A stretch of DNA of 50,496 nucleotides, taken from an uncultured Lachnospiraceae bacterium. Its GTDB lineage: Bacteria; Bacillota_A; Clostridia; Lachnospirales; Lachnospiraceae. Shown piece by piece: positions 37,537 through 45,934 of the stretch. The first letter of the stretch is position 1. Every line of letters starts with the position of its first letter. Under the pieces are notes generated by a model that had not been told where the DNA came from, did no database searches, and worked only from the letters and a program-made list of their open reading frames with translations. The DNA is taken from positions 1-50,496 of the forward strand of contig CANOBT010000023.1 of the NCBI GenBank assembly GCA_947564305.1. Direction: 5' to 3'. The position numbers were made by a program, and so were the translations under genes.

Positions 37537-37565
37537 AGGATACTTCTAATTTCTATTTTTGTCAA
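37537..37565 (-). promoter_or_regulatory. cls promoter
   Basis: On the minus strand TTGACA (37560-37565) and TATCCT (37537-37542) are 17 bases apart. The leader is about 65 bases. Confidence 0.6.
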
Positions 37566-37620
37566 GCACTCTAAAGCCGGCAAAACATGGCGAAAAATCA
37601 CACTTGTCCTCAATGTCTGC

Positions 37621-37649
37621 TTGCACTTCCTGTAAAAGAATGTTACAAT
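37621..37649 (+). promoter_or_regulatory. Promoter of the membrane-anchored hypothetical gene
   Basis: TTGCAC (37621-37626) and TACAAT (37644-37649) are 17 bases apart, about 30 bases before the GTG start. Confidence 0.55.
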
Positions 37650-37683
37650 ATATTGCGGAATAAGAATGTCAGGAGGGTTTGCC

Positions 37684-38136
37684 GTGAGCACAGTAACAAT
37701 TGTATTGCTGGTGGTCTTAGCCGTGTTGATTGCTGCGACTGTCGCACTCTATTTCTTTGGCAAAAAGATGGAGAAAAAGCAGGCTGAACAGAAAGAGCAG
37801 ATGGATGCTGTCGCACAGACAGTCACAATGATGGTGATTGATAAGAAAAAGCTGAAATTAAAGGATGCTGGTTTACCCGCTGTAGTCGTGGAGAACACAC
37901 CAAAGTATCTTAGAAGGTCAAAGGTTCCGGTGGTAAAAGCAAAAATCGGTCCCCAGATCATGACCCTGATGTGTGATGCAGAAGTATTTCCCCTGATTCC
38001 GGTAGGCGGGAAGCCGATCAAGGCAGTCCTCAGCGGAATCTACATAACCAGCGTGAAGGGAATCCGCGGCTCTTTAGAAAAGCCGCAGCCGAAGAAAAAA
38101 TTTATGGATCGGTTTAAAAAAGAAGAAAAAAAATAG
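37684..38136 (+). CDS. Single-pass membrane hypothetical protein
   Basis: A 150-residue protein I do not recognise. Start is the GTG preceded by AGGAGGG at 6 bases, not the ATG six codons earlier. A transmembrane helix (about 4-27, TIVLLVVLAVLIAATVALYFF) is followed by a lysine/glutamate-rich, coiled-coil-like stretch and a compact domain of strands (LKDAGLPAVVVENTP, VPVVKAKIGPQIMTLMCDAEVF). The end is strongly basic, so the soluble part is probably cytoplasmic. Such short proteins are recurrent in Lachnospiraceae genomes (recollection, not verified). It is flanked by cls and DUF1934 on the other strand. Confidence 0.7.
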   Translation: MSTVTIVLLVVLAVLIAATVALYFFGKKMEKKQAEQKEQMDAVAQTVTMMVIDKKKLKLKDAGLPAVVVENTPKYLRRSKVPVVKAKIGPQIMTLMCDAEVFPLIPVGGKPIKAVLSGIYITSVKGIRGSLEKPQPKKKFMDRFKKEEKK

Positions 38137-38160
38137 CCATTCGTCAAATGGTTGTTTTCA

Positions 38161-38195
38161 AAAAATCCCCGCGGCAGCATGCCGCAGGGATTTTT
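38161..38195. terminator. Bidirectional terminator between convergent genes
   Basis: AAAAATCCC-C-GCGGCAGC pairs with GCTGCCGC-A-GGGATTTTT-type sequence (GC-rich core GCGGCA/TGCCGC, loop GCA). A runs on one side and T runs on the other make it work for both the plus hypothetical gene and the minus dnaE-DUF1934 operon. Confidence 0.9.
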
Positions 38196-38235
38196 GTTTA
38201 TGAAAATTCAGGAATCAAAGTCTCTCTTCTGTCCT

Positions 38236-38706
38236 TTATGACAGGCCCAATGAAAAATCACCGGATGTTCTGGACATAATATTCATCTTAATGGTACAAT
38301 CTGCCATCGGCTCATGATTCACATCCAACTCATAATCCAGAGAAACATCTATCGTTTTCTCTGTCACATTCACTTCCATATTCTTCGTATTCACACCGAC
38401 CAACATCTGTCCGTAGGGAGTCTGATAATAAGTAAGATTCTTCTTATTTTTTTCAAAAATCATATGTGAATTTGCGATTCCCCGTTTGATGATTTCCAGG
38501 CTGTCATTTCCCGTAATCTTTATCTCGTTTTTTGTAACTCCCGGAGTTCCTTCTGTCAACTCGTCATAAACTACATAGTGCTTACCATTGCGGCAATAAT
38601 AGCTTGCCGGTGTCACTACCTCAATCGGTTCATTCTCATCCTCCGGCAGATCGGACATCGCATCCTGATGCAGACCGGAAATACTGACCAGTACATCTTT
38701 TGTCAT
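38236..38706 (-). CDS. DUF1934 family protein (YwiB-like)
   Basis: A 156-residue beta-barrel-type protein of the lipocalin-like DUF1934 family. It starts MTKDVLVSISGLHQDA; the segments YCRNGKHYVVYDEL, TPGVTKNEIKI and LDYELDVNHEPMADCTIKMNI are typical. The function is unknown. The ATG fourteen codons into the open frame matches relatives, although its ribosome-binding site (AAGGAG) is 13 bases away, rather far. Last gene of dnaE-pfkA-murI. Confidence 0.85.
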   Translation of the reverse strand: MTKDVLVSISGLHQDAMSDLPEDENEPIEVVTPASYYCRNGKHYVVYDELTEGTPGVTKNEIKITGNDSLEIIKRGIANSHMIFEKNKKNLTYYQTPYGQMLVGVNTKNMEVNVTEKTIDVSLDYELDVNHEPMADCTIKMNIMSRTSGDFSLGLS

Positions 38707-38789
38707 GTTCTCAAATACACTCCTTACCCGGATCATCCGGAAAATCAATCTCTGTACCTAAATGGTTTCTCTGAAACAGCCTTGCTGTT

Positions 38790-39635
38790 CTAATATCCTT
38801 CTATATTCACTACATTTGTCTCCGGCACATCAAATGGCATCACGGTATTGGCAAACTGCCGGAACTTTTCAGCCGTGTCACTGACATAAAATTCATATTG
38901 GCTGACGTTTTCTCCTGTTCGTTCATTGGCCATTCCCTGCTTCTCGAGAAGCTTTTTCAAATCCATCGCTGTCTCATATGCCGGATTGACAATCTGAATC
39001 TCATCACCCATATAGGCACGGATTTTAGAGCGTAAAAGTGGATAATGGGTGCAGCCTAATATCATGGCATCAATATCCGTCGCCCGCAAAGGCTCCAGAT
39101 AATGTTCTATGATCTCCTGCGTCACCACATGCTCCTTGAAGCCCTCCTCCACCAGAGGCACAAACAACGGACATGCCTTCTCAATGACCTGAATCTTTGG
39201 GTCCATCTCCTGAATAATCTTCGTATACATACCGCTGCGCACCGTGGCATCTGTTCCCACAACGCCAATCTTATGATTCTGTGTAGCTTTCACCGCCGCG
39301 CGGGCGCCTGGAAAAACGACTCCTAAAATAGGGACATCGAACTCCCCACGCACGGTATCAAGGGCAAGTGCACTTGCCGTATTACAGGCAATGACAATTG
39401 CCTTCACCTGCTTGGTTTTCAGAAAGCGGATGATCTGCTCCGAAAAGCGGATGATCGTCTTCTGAGACTTGCTGCCGTAAGGAACGCGGGCAGTGTCTCC
39501 AAAATATACGATATTTTCTTCCGGCAGCTGCCGGATGATTTCGCGCACCACAGTAAGCCCGCCTACTCCGGAATCAAACACACCAACCGGTGCCTCTTTT
39601 TTACACTCCATAGTCACTTTGTTATCCATTTCCAT
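38790..39635 (-). CDS. murI: Glutamate racemase
   Basis: A 281-residue racemase providing D-glutamate for peptidoglycan. VGVFDSGVGGLTVVREI begins the core; the catalytic cysteines lie in AIVIACNTASALAL and ILGCTHYPLLRS; GDTARVPYGSKS and QEIIEHYLEPL are also conserved. The N-terminus carries about 15 extra residues, so the exact start is uncertain. It sits 39 bases after pfkA and is probably co-transcribed with dnaE and pfkA. Confidence 0.95.
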   Translation of the reverse strand: MEMDNKVTMECKKEAPVGVFDSGVGGLTVVREIIRQLPEENIVYFGDTARVPYGSKSQKTIIRFSEQIIRFLKTKQVKAIVIACNTASALALDTVRGEFDVPILGVVFPGARAAVKATQNHKIGVVGTDATVRSGMYTKIIQEMDPKIQVIEKACPLFVPLVEEGFKEHVVTQEIIEHYLEPLRATDIDAMILGCTHYPLLRSKIRAYMGDEIQIVNPAYETAMDLKKLLEKQGMANERTGENVSQYEFYVSDTAEKFRQFANTVMPFDVPETNVVNIEGY

Positions 39636-39674
39636 GTATTTATGTACCGTTAGGAACTGCCCTTCCGTTACAGA

Positions 39675-40697
39675 CTAAAGCGCCAGCAGCTTGGAAATCT
39701 CGTACTGGTGAGCAGAAATCTTCTTCTTCATGCTCAAAGCTTCATTGATATCAAAGTCCACATACTGGCCTGCCTGATATCCTACTACGCGGTTATACTT
39801 GCCCTGCATAAGCAGTTCCACTGCCATAGCTCCCATCGTAGATGCATAAACCCTGTCCTTACAGGTCGGGCTTCCGCCACGCTGCATGTGTCCCAGGATT
39901 GTTGCTCTTGTTTCAATTCCCGTGGCCTGTTCAATCCTCTTTGCCAGATTGATAGTATCACCCACGCCTTCTGCATTGATGATGATATAGTTCTTCTTGC
40001 CACGTCTTTTATTTTCCATAATATCTTTAATTAATGCTTCCTCGTCAAAGTTCTTCTTTTCCTCTGGCAGCAGAATTCTCTCCGCACCATTGGCAATTCC
40101 ACACCAGAGAGCCAGATATCCAGCATCACGTCCCATAACCTCAATGATGCTGCACCGTTCATGCGATGTGGAGGTATCACGTACTTTATCGATGGCTTCC
40201 ATAGCTGTATTCACGGCTGTGTCAAATCCAATCGTATACTCCGTACAGGCGATATCCAGGTCAATTGTTCCAGGAAGTCCAATTGTCTTTACTCCATAAT
40301 TTGCCAGCTTCTGAGCGCCGGCAAAGGAACCGTCACCGCCGATAACTACCAGAGCGTCAATGCCATACTTTTTACAGATTGCTGCTGCCTTCTGCTGTCC
40401 TTCTGTGGTACGCATGGACTTGCAACGCGCTGTCTGAAGGAATGTTCCGCCCCGCTGAATGGTATCGGATACGTCACGTGCGGACAAGTCAATAATCTCT
40501 TCCTTCAAGAGTCCATGATAACCTTTTCTGATTCCACGCACCTTTAAATCATATGACAATGCAGTTCTGACAACTGCACGGATTGCTGCGTTCATTCCAG
40601 GTGCATCTCCTCCACTCGTCAACACACCGATTGTACGTATACGGTCTTCCAAATCATCTAATACCTGCTGCTGTTCCTTGTTTTCCATATCTCCCAT
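39675..40697 (-). CDS. pfkA: 6-phosphofructokinase
   Basis: A 340-residue enzyme that phosphorylates fructose-6-phosphate, the committed step of glycolysis. IGVLTSGGDAPGMNAAIRAVVR binds the nucleotide, and VVIGGDGSFAGA and MGRDAGYLALW are typical. The catalytic loop reads PGTIDLDIACTEYTIGFDT, where most family members have TIDND and PGTDYT; both aspartates are kept. About 19 extra residues precede the usual start; AAGGAGGAGG before the first ATG supports it. It lies between dnaE and murI. Use of ATP rather than PPi is likely but not proven by sequence. Confidence 0.93.
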   Translation of the reverse strand: MGDMENKEQQQVLDDLEDRIRTIGVLTSGGDAPGMNAAIRAVVRTALSYDLKVRGIRKGYHGLLKEEIIDLSARDVSDTIQRGGTFLQTARCKSMRTTEGQQKAAAICKKYGIDALVVIGGDGSFAGAQKLANYGVKTIGLPGTIDLDIACTEYTIGFDTAVNTAMEAIDKVRDTSTSHERCSIIEVMGRDAGYLALWCGIANGAERILLPEEKKNFDEEALIKDIMENKRRGKKNYIIINAEGVGDTINLAKRIEQATGIETRATILGHMQRGGSPTCKDRVYASTMGAMAVELLMQGKYNRVVGYQAGQYVDFDINEALSMKKKISAHQYEISKLLAL

Positions 40698-40807
40698 TTT
40701 TTTCCTCCTCCTTAATGTAAAGTAGAATAACTATATCTCCTAAATCACCTCCTGGCTTTAAATTTTATGCTCCTTTTTCAGCATAGTTCTTTTTCATTTT
40801 AAACTAT

Positions 40808-43800
40808 TTATACATGGTTTTCAATAGTCTTTTCGACTACTTTTACCCGCTTTTCTCCAAATTGATTCTGCAGTCTGCCAAGGACTGGCGGACCAATCAT
40901 GATATTCCGGCTTCTGGGCAGTTTTTTTATAGCCCGCTCTGCCTCACAATAGATAATCACCTCGTCGTCCCCTTCAAAATCCATCAGATGACCATACACA
41001 ATCTGCTCTTCTTCCAAAAAGGATGCCTTGTCTGGAAATTGAATCCACAATTCCCTTTTCTTCTGTTCAAATGGAACCACCCTTTCGCAGATTAATTTGC
41101 TGGGTCTCTCATCCTCCTCCGACACCCTGCCCTTGATAAACACCTTCTGGTCTATTTCTAATATCGCCCGGTTCCGTTCATAGTCCCGCGGAAAGACCAC
41201 AATCTCCACGGTTCCCAACAGATCTTCCACGGTAACGAACGCCATCATCTGATTCGTCTTTGTATGCTTGACGGTCTTGTCCGTAATCATCCCTCCCACG
41301 GTTTCCCTGGCGCCGTCATGTACCTTGGACCGTCCGGACTCTTCATCAGGCTGAAAATCCAGTGTGGTTGCGGAAATATTTTTCCTCCACATTTCTTCAT
41401 AATCGTCCAGAGGGTGACCGCTGATGTAGATTCCTAATACCTCTTTTTCAAATGCAAGCTGATTTTCCCTGGCATATTCTCCTACGTCTGGCAGCTTAAT
41501 CTCAAACTGGCCTTTCTCCTCCTCTTCCACCAGATCAAACAACGTCATCTGCCCGCTCATGGCATATTTCTTTTCCTGGTTCACATGGTCAAGAATCTGC
41601 AGGTAAATGCTCATAAATTGCTTACGTGTCCCTTCCAGGCAATCCAGAGCCCCCGCCTTAATCAGATTTTCAATGACCTTTTTATTCAGCACATCCTTCA
41701 TGGACATCCGGGTGATGAAATCTTCCAGATTCTTAAAGACTCCATACTCTTCTCTGTCCGCCACAATCTCTCCAATCACCTGTTTTCCAATGCTTTTGAT
41801 TGCAGCCAACCCATAGCGGATCTGTCCCGCATCCACGGAAAAATCCGCATATCCCCGGTTGATATCCGGAGGAAGTATCTGAATATCCATATGACGGCAG
41901 GCATAAACATATTCCGCCACCTTCGAAGGATTCTCTATCACAGAGGTCATCAAAGCTGCCATAAATTCTACCGGATGATAATATTTTAAAAAGGCGGTCT
42001 GATAGGCGACTACCGCATAAGCCGCCGCATGAGATTTGTTAAATGCATATTTTGCAAAATCAATCATCTCGTCATAAATCTTATTCGCGATTATTTCGTT
42101 GATTCCATTTTTTACGCAGCCTGGCACATTGGTCTGCTCATCTCCAAAAACAAAAATCTGCCGTTCCCTTTGCATGACATCGCCCTTTTTCTTGGACATG
42201 GCACGCCGAAGGAGGTCACTTCGCCCCATAGTATAGCCTGCCAAATCCCGCACAATCTGCATCACCTGTTCCTGATACACGATGCAGCCATAAGTAGGAG
42301 ACAAGATAGGCTCTAGCTGCGGACAATCATAGGTAATCGAACCCGCCCCATTTTTCCCTTTAATATACTGTGGAATAAAATCCATGGGGCCCGGACGGTA
42401 AAGGGCAATTCCGGCAATGATATCCTCCAGGCTGTGAGGTTTTAACTCTTTCATAAATCCCTTCATCCCAGGACTTTCAATCTGAAAAATACCGTCTGTC
42501 TTTCCGGTCCCAATATAGTCTAACACTGCCTTATCATTATAATCAATGGTATTTATATCCAATGACGGTTCTTTTTGCCGTACCATCTCCACCGCATTCT
42601 GGATGACCGTAAGGGTCCGAAGTCCCAGGAAATCCATTTTCAAAAGCCCTAACTCCTCCAATGTGGTCATCGTAAACTGGGTGGTAATAGAACCGTCCTG
42701 TGCTCTGGAAAGGGGCACATATTCATCTGCCGGTTTCTGACTGATGACCACCCCTGCGGCATGCATGGAACTATGTCTTGGAAGTCCTTCCAGACGTTTT
42801 GCCATATCTATGACGTTCTTCACCTGCTCGTCTGTCTCATAGGTCGTGCGAAGCTCCGGATTCATCTCCAATGCCTTTGCGATTGTAATATTGGGTTCCT
42901 TAGGAATCATCTTTGCAATAGAATCTGCAAATGCATAAGGCAGATCCATCACTCTTCCCACATCCCGGATGACGCCTCGGGCCGCCAATGTTCCGAATGT
43001 CACAATCTGTACTACCCTGTCTTTGCCATATTTGCGCACCACATAGTCGATGACCTCCTGCCTCCGCTCGAAGCAGAAATCCACGTCAATATCGGGCATG
43101 GAAACACGCTCCGGGTTCAAAAAACGTTCAAACAAAAGCTGATAGCGCAAAGGGTCAATATCCGTAATTCCCAGACAGTAAGACACAATACTTCCCGCCG
43201 CGGAGCCTCGTCCCGGTCCTACCGGAATCCCGTTATCTTTTGCATATTTGATAAAGTCCCATACAATCAGAAAATAATCCACATATCCCATGTTTTGGAT
43301 GGTGTCCAGCTCATAACGCAGCCGCTCCTCGTTTGCTTTGGCCTGGGCTCCATAGCGCCGTTCCAACCCTTCATAGCACAATTTATTCAAATATTCCCAG
43401 GAGGTCATTCCGTCCGGGACATCATACTTTGGCAGCTTTGTCACGCCGAATTCAATCTCCACATGACAGCGATCGGCAATCCGCTGGGTATTCTCGATTG
43501 CCTGCTGTGCATAGGGGAAAAGTTCTGACATCTCTTGGGGAGATTTTACATAGTATTGTCCTCCCTCATAGCGCATCCTGTTTTCATCGGAAAGTTTTTT
43601 CGCAGTCTGAATGCAGAGCAGGATATCATGTGCCTTCTCATCCTCCGCATAGGTATAATGCACGTCATTTGTAGCAACCAATTCGATTCCTAACTCCTCC
43701 GACATCTGCAGGAGCCGCTGGTTCACCAAAGCCTGCTCCGGAATGCCATGGTCCTGAAGCTCCAAAAAATAATTTCCTTTTCCGAAAATCTCCTGATACT

Positions 43801-44281
43801 CCAAAGCTTTTTCTTTTGCATCCTCATAAAGCCCTCTGGACAGATATCTCTGGACCTCTCCTGCAAGACACGCGCTTAAGGCGATAATCCCCTCATGGTA
43901 TTCACGAAGAAGCTCCTTATCCACGCGCGGCTTATAATAGTATCCATCCACAAATCCTTTGGATACAATCTTCATCAGGTTGGCATACCCTTCATTGTTC
44001 TCTGCTAACAGCACCAAATGGTAATAACGGTCATCTCCTCCGGTAAGCTCCCTGTCAAATCTGGAACCCGGCGCCACATAGACCTCACACCCCAGAATAG
44101 GATTAATCCCTGCTTTTTTTGCTTCCCGGTAGAAATCAATTACGCCGTACATCACGCCATGGTCTGTGATGGCAGCGCTGTCCATCCCAAGCTCTTTAAC
44201 CCTTGCAACATATTCTGATATTTTATTTGAACCGTCCAGAAGACTGTACTCCGTGTGGACGTGTAAATGTACAAAACCCAT
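40808..44281 (-). CDS. dnaE: DNA polymerase III subunit alpha (DnaE type)
   Basis: A 1157-residue replicative polymerase. It begins FVHLHVHTEYSLLDGSNK, the PHP domain. The polymerase core contains GPGRGSAAGSIVSYCLGITDIDPLRY and the catalytic aspartates in MPDIDVDFCFERR. The finger region holds ALYRPGPMDFIPQYIKG and YGCIVYQEQVMQIVRDLAGY. A helix-hairpin-helix lies near 870-900, and an OB domain at about 1000-1070 (VGGMITDKTVKHTKTNQMMAFVTVEDLLG). GGGGTGGAG precedes the ATG. In Firmicutes DnaE works with PolC, extending lagging-strand primers. Confidence 0.97.
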   Translation of the reverse strand: MGFVHLHVHTEYSLLDGSNKISEYVARVKELGMDSAAITDHGVMYGVIDFYREAKKAGINPILGCEVYVAPGSRFDRELTGGDDRYYHLVLLAENNEGYANLMKIVSKGFVDGYYYKPRVDKELLREYHEGIIALSACLAGEVQRYLSRGLYEDAKEKALEYQEIFGKGNYFLELQDHGIPEQALVNQRLLQMSEELGIELVATNDVHYTYAEDEKAHDILLCIQTAKKLSDENRMRYEGGQYYVKSPQEMSELFPYAQQAIENTQRIADRCHVEIEFGVTKLPKYDVPDGMTSWEYLNKLCYEGLERRYGAQAKANEERLRYELDTIQNMGYVDYFLIVWDFIKYAKDNGIPVGPGRGSAAGSIVSYCLGITDIDPLRYQLLFERFLNPERVSMPDIDVDFCFERRQEVIDYVVRKYGKDRVVQIVTFGTLAARGVIRDVGRVMDLPYAFADSIAKMIPKEPNITIAKALEMNPELRTTYETDEQVKNVIDMAKRLEGLPRHSSMHAAGVVISQKPADEYVPLSRAQDGSITTQFTMTTLEELGLLKMDFLGLRTLTVIQNAVEMVRQKEPSLDINTIDYNDKAVLDYIGTGKTDGIFQIESPGMKGFMKELKPHSLEDIIAGIALYRPGPMDFIPQYIKGKNGAGSITYDCPQLEPILSPTYGCIVYQEQVMQIVRDLAGYTMGRSDLLRRAMSKKKGDVMQRERQIFVFGDEQTNVPGCVKNGINEIIANKIYDEMIDFAKYAFNKSHAAAYAVVAYQTAFLKYYHPVEFMAALMTSVIENPSKVAEYVYACRHMDIQILPPDINRGYADFSVDAGQIRYGLAAIKSIGKQVIGEIVADREEYGVFKNLEDFITRMSMKDVLNKKVIENLIKAGALDCLEGTRKQFMSIYLQILDHVNQEKKYAMSGQMTLFDLVEEEEKGQFEIKLPDVGEYARENQLAFEKEVLGIYISGHPLDDYEEMWRKNISATTLDFQPDEESGRSKVHDGARETVGGMITDKTVKHTKTNQMMAFVTVEDLLGTVEIVVFPRDYERNRAILEIDQKVFIKGRVSEEDERPSKLICERVVPFEQKKRELWIQFPDKASFLEEEQIVYGHLMDFEGDDEVIIYCEAERAIKKLPRSRNIMIGPPVLGRLQNQFGEKRVKVVEKTIENHV

Positions 44282-44338
44282 GCTCCACCCCTTTATGCCT
44301 GTAAAACTATCATTAAAACTGCGTATTTTAATATATAT

Positions 44339-44374
44339 GAAAACAGGGCGGTTCCCTCTGAGAACTACCCTGTC
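44339..44374 (-). terminator. Terminator of the 78-residue gene
   Basis: On the minus strand ACAGGGTAGTTC (44363-44374) pairs with GAACCGCCCTGT (two imperfect positions) around a 7-base loop and is followed by TTTTCAT. It lies between the small gene and dnaE. Confidence 0.65.
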
Positions 44375-44398
44375 GTGTGTTTTTTAGTTCAGTAAAAA

Positions 44399-44635
44399 TT
44401 ATTCGCCATTGATCATGAAACCAATCAGCCTGTCTGTATCCTCTTTCTCATAAGCAAGAATCTCTAACTCCGGAATCTCACCGTTAGAAAAGATATTTGC
44501 CATAGATACATACTGAGAAAGCTTGGACTTCAAATTCAATCTGTCTCCTTCTCCTGTCACCAGTTCTACCTTACCTTTGCACTCATCCACTGCCTTGAAG
44601 AATGCGTCTATGTCTGTGATGTTCTGTACTTTCAT
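44399..44635 (-). CDS. Small conserved hypothetical protein (78 residues)
   Basis: An acidic soluble protein without signal or membrane segments, which I cannot assign to a family. It starts MKVQNITDIDAFFKAVDECK, followed by VELVTGEGDRLNLKSKLSQY and an acidic C-terminus. An excellent AGGAGG ribosome-binding site seven bases before the ATG, plus its own promoter and terminator, argue it is a real gene. The layout (mixed alpha/beta, 78 residues) recalls small regulatory or adaptor proteins. It is immediately upstream of dnaE on the same strand, but the terminator suggests separate expression. Confidence 0.75.
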   Translation of the reverse strand: MKVQNITDIDAFFKAVDECKGKVELVTGEGDRLNLKSKLSQYVSMANIFSNGEIPELEILAYEKEDTDRLIGFMINGE

Positions 44636-44732
44636 AACTTGTTACCTCCTAAATCTATGTTTAAAACTACATGGCATACCAATTTCTTACTGTAAGCAAT
44701 CTAAAATTGATATCCCTGCCGGTTACGCTATC

Positions 44733-44760
44733 ATTATACATCTTTTTTCCGAGAATGCAA
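44733..44760 (-). promoter_or_regulatory. Promoter of the 78-residue gene
   Basis: On the minus strand TTGCAT (44755-44760) and a consensus TATAAT (44733-44738) are 16 bases apart. The leader is about 90 bases. Confidence 0.6.
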
Positions 44761-44798
44761 TCTTTTTTTCTTGATGATAAAAAATAGCCGGATAACAT

Positions 44799-44827
44799 TT
44801 GCCGAAATGAACGGAGTATGCTATACT
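44799..44827 (+). promoter_or_regulatory. Promoter of the DHH phosphoesterase gene
   Basis: TTGCCG (44799-44804) and TATACT (44822-44827) are 17 bases apart, and the leader runs about 75 bases to the ATG. Confidence 0.6.
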
Positions 44828-44908
44828 AACAACATTGAAAGCACTCAGCATCTACATATTTTTAGAAGATGCAGTTTACTATTTAGAGAAGTTCAAGGAG
44901 GGAATCTG

Positions 44909-45829
44909 ATGAGATTAGTAACACGTTCTGATTTTGATGGTTTGGCTTGCGGGGCACTGCTTTTGGAGGCAGGTATTATTGACAGTTGGAAATTCGCACA
45001 TCCCAAGGATCTGCAGGATGGTCTGGTAGAGGTGAATGAGAATGACTGTCTGGCTAACGTACCTTTTGTAGAAGGCTGCGGTCTGTGGTTTGACCATCAT
45101 TCCAGCGAGCATGAACGTCTGCAGTTGGAAGGGAAGTACAAGGGCGAGAGCCGTATCACTCCGTCCTGTGCAAGAATTATTTATGAGTATTACGGCGGGG
45201 AAGAGCGTTTCCCACAGTTCGGGGATTTAATGGAGGCTGTAGACAAGGTGGATTCCGGAAACCTGACCATTGATGAGATTATGAATCCCACGGGCTGGAT
45301 TCTGGTTGGCTTTTTGATGGACCCACGGACCGGTCTTGGCAGATGGAGACAGTTCTCCATATCCAACTATCAGTTGATGGAAAAGCTGATGGATGCCTGC
45401 CGCACCATGAGCACCGAAGAGATTCTGGCATTGCCGGATGTACAGGAGCGTATCGAGATTTACAATGAGCAGACCGAAAAGTTCAAAAAGATGGTGACCG
45501 AGCACACAGAAGTGAAGGGCAATGTAATCATCTCTGATTTAAGAAAAGTAGAACCCATTTATACTGGAAACCGCTTCATGATTTACAGTATGTATCCGGA
45601 GCAGAATATTTCTGCATGGATCGTCAGCGGACGCGGAGGACAAGGCTGTTCCGCAGCAGTCGGCTACAGCATTCTGAATAAGACGGCAACACTGGATGTG
45701 GGAAGCCTGATGTTGAAGTATAACGGCGGTGGACACAAGAAGGTGGGAACCTGCCAGTTCAGCGATGAGAATATGGATACGGAACTTCCGAAGATGCTGG
45801 ATGAGCTTTGTGAGATGGCGAATAAATAA
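44909..45829 (+). CDS. DHH family phosphoesterase
   Basis: A 306-residue manganese-dependent hydrolase of the DHH superfamily. Motif I is RSDFDGLACGALL, motif III the defining DHH in WFDHHSSEH, and an Asp-rich site is in EAVDKVDSGNL. The C-terminal DHHA1-type glycines are in KYNGGGHKKVGTCQFSD. Relatives include exopolyphosphatases and nano-RNases that cut pAp or short oligonucleotides; the substrate here is not decided. Start is the ATG after CAAGGAGG with 8-base spacing; 46 upstream in-frame codons are rejected. Monocistronic between the small gene and ahcY. Confidence 0.87.
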   Translation: MRLVTRSDFDGLACGALLLEAGIIDSWKFAHPKDLQDGLVEVNENDCLANVPFVEGCGLWFDHHSSEHERLQLEGKYKGESRITPSCARIIYEYYGGEERFPQFGDLMEAVDKVDSGNLTIDEIMNPTGWILVGFLMDPRTGLGRWRQFSISNYQLMEKLMDACRTMSTEEILALPDVQERIEIYNEQTEKFKKMVTEHTEVKGNVIISDLRKVEPIYTGNRFMIYSMYPEQNISAWIVSGRGGQGCSAAVGYSILNKTATLDVGSLMLKYNGGGHKKVGTCQFSDENMDTELPKMLDELCEMANK

Positions 45830-45882
45830 GGTATATATGATTTCTCGTAAATCTGACAGATATTGGTAGAATAAAAGAATAG

Positions 45883-45929
45883 AAAAAATTTCGTCTCTGC
45901 TTCTTGATAAAGCAGAGACGAAATTTTTT
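45883..45929. terminator. Bidirectional terminator with 20-bp perfect arms
   Basis: AAAAAATTTCGTCTCTGCTT and its exact inverse flank a 7-base loop. It has A and T runs on both sides, so it can end the DHH gene (plus) and ahcY (minus). It lies 54 and 6 bases from their stop codons. Confidence 0.9.
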
Positions 45930-45934
45930 ATTCT

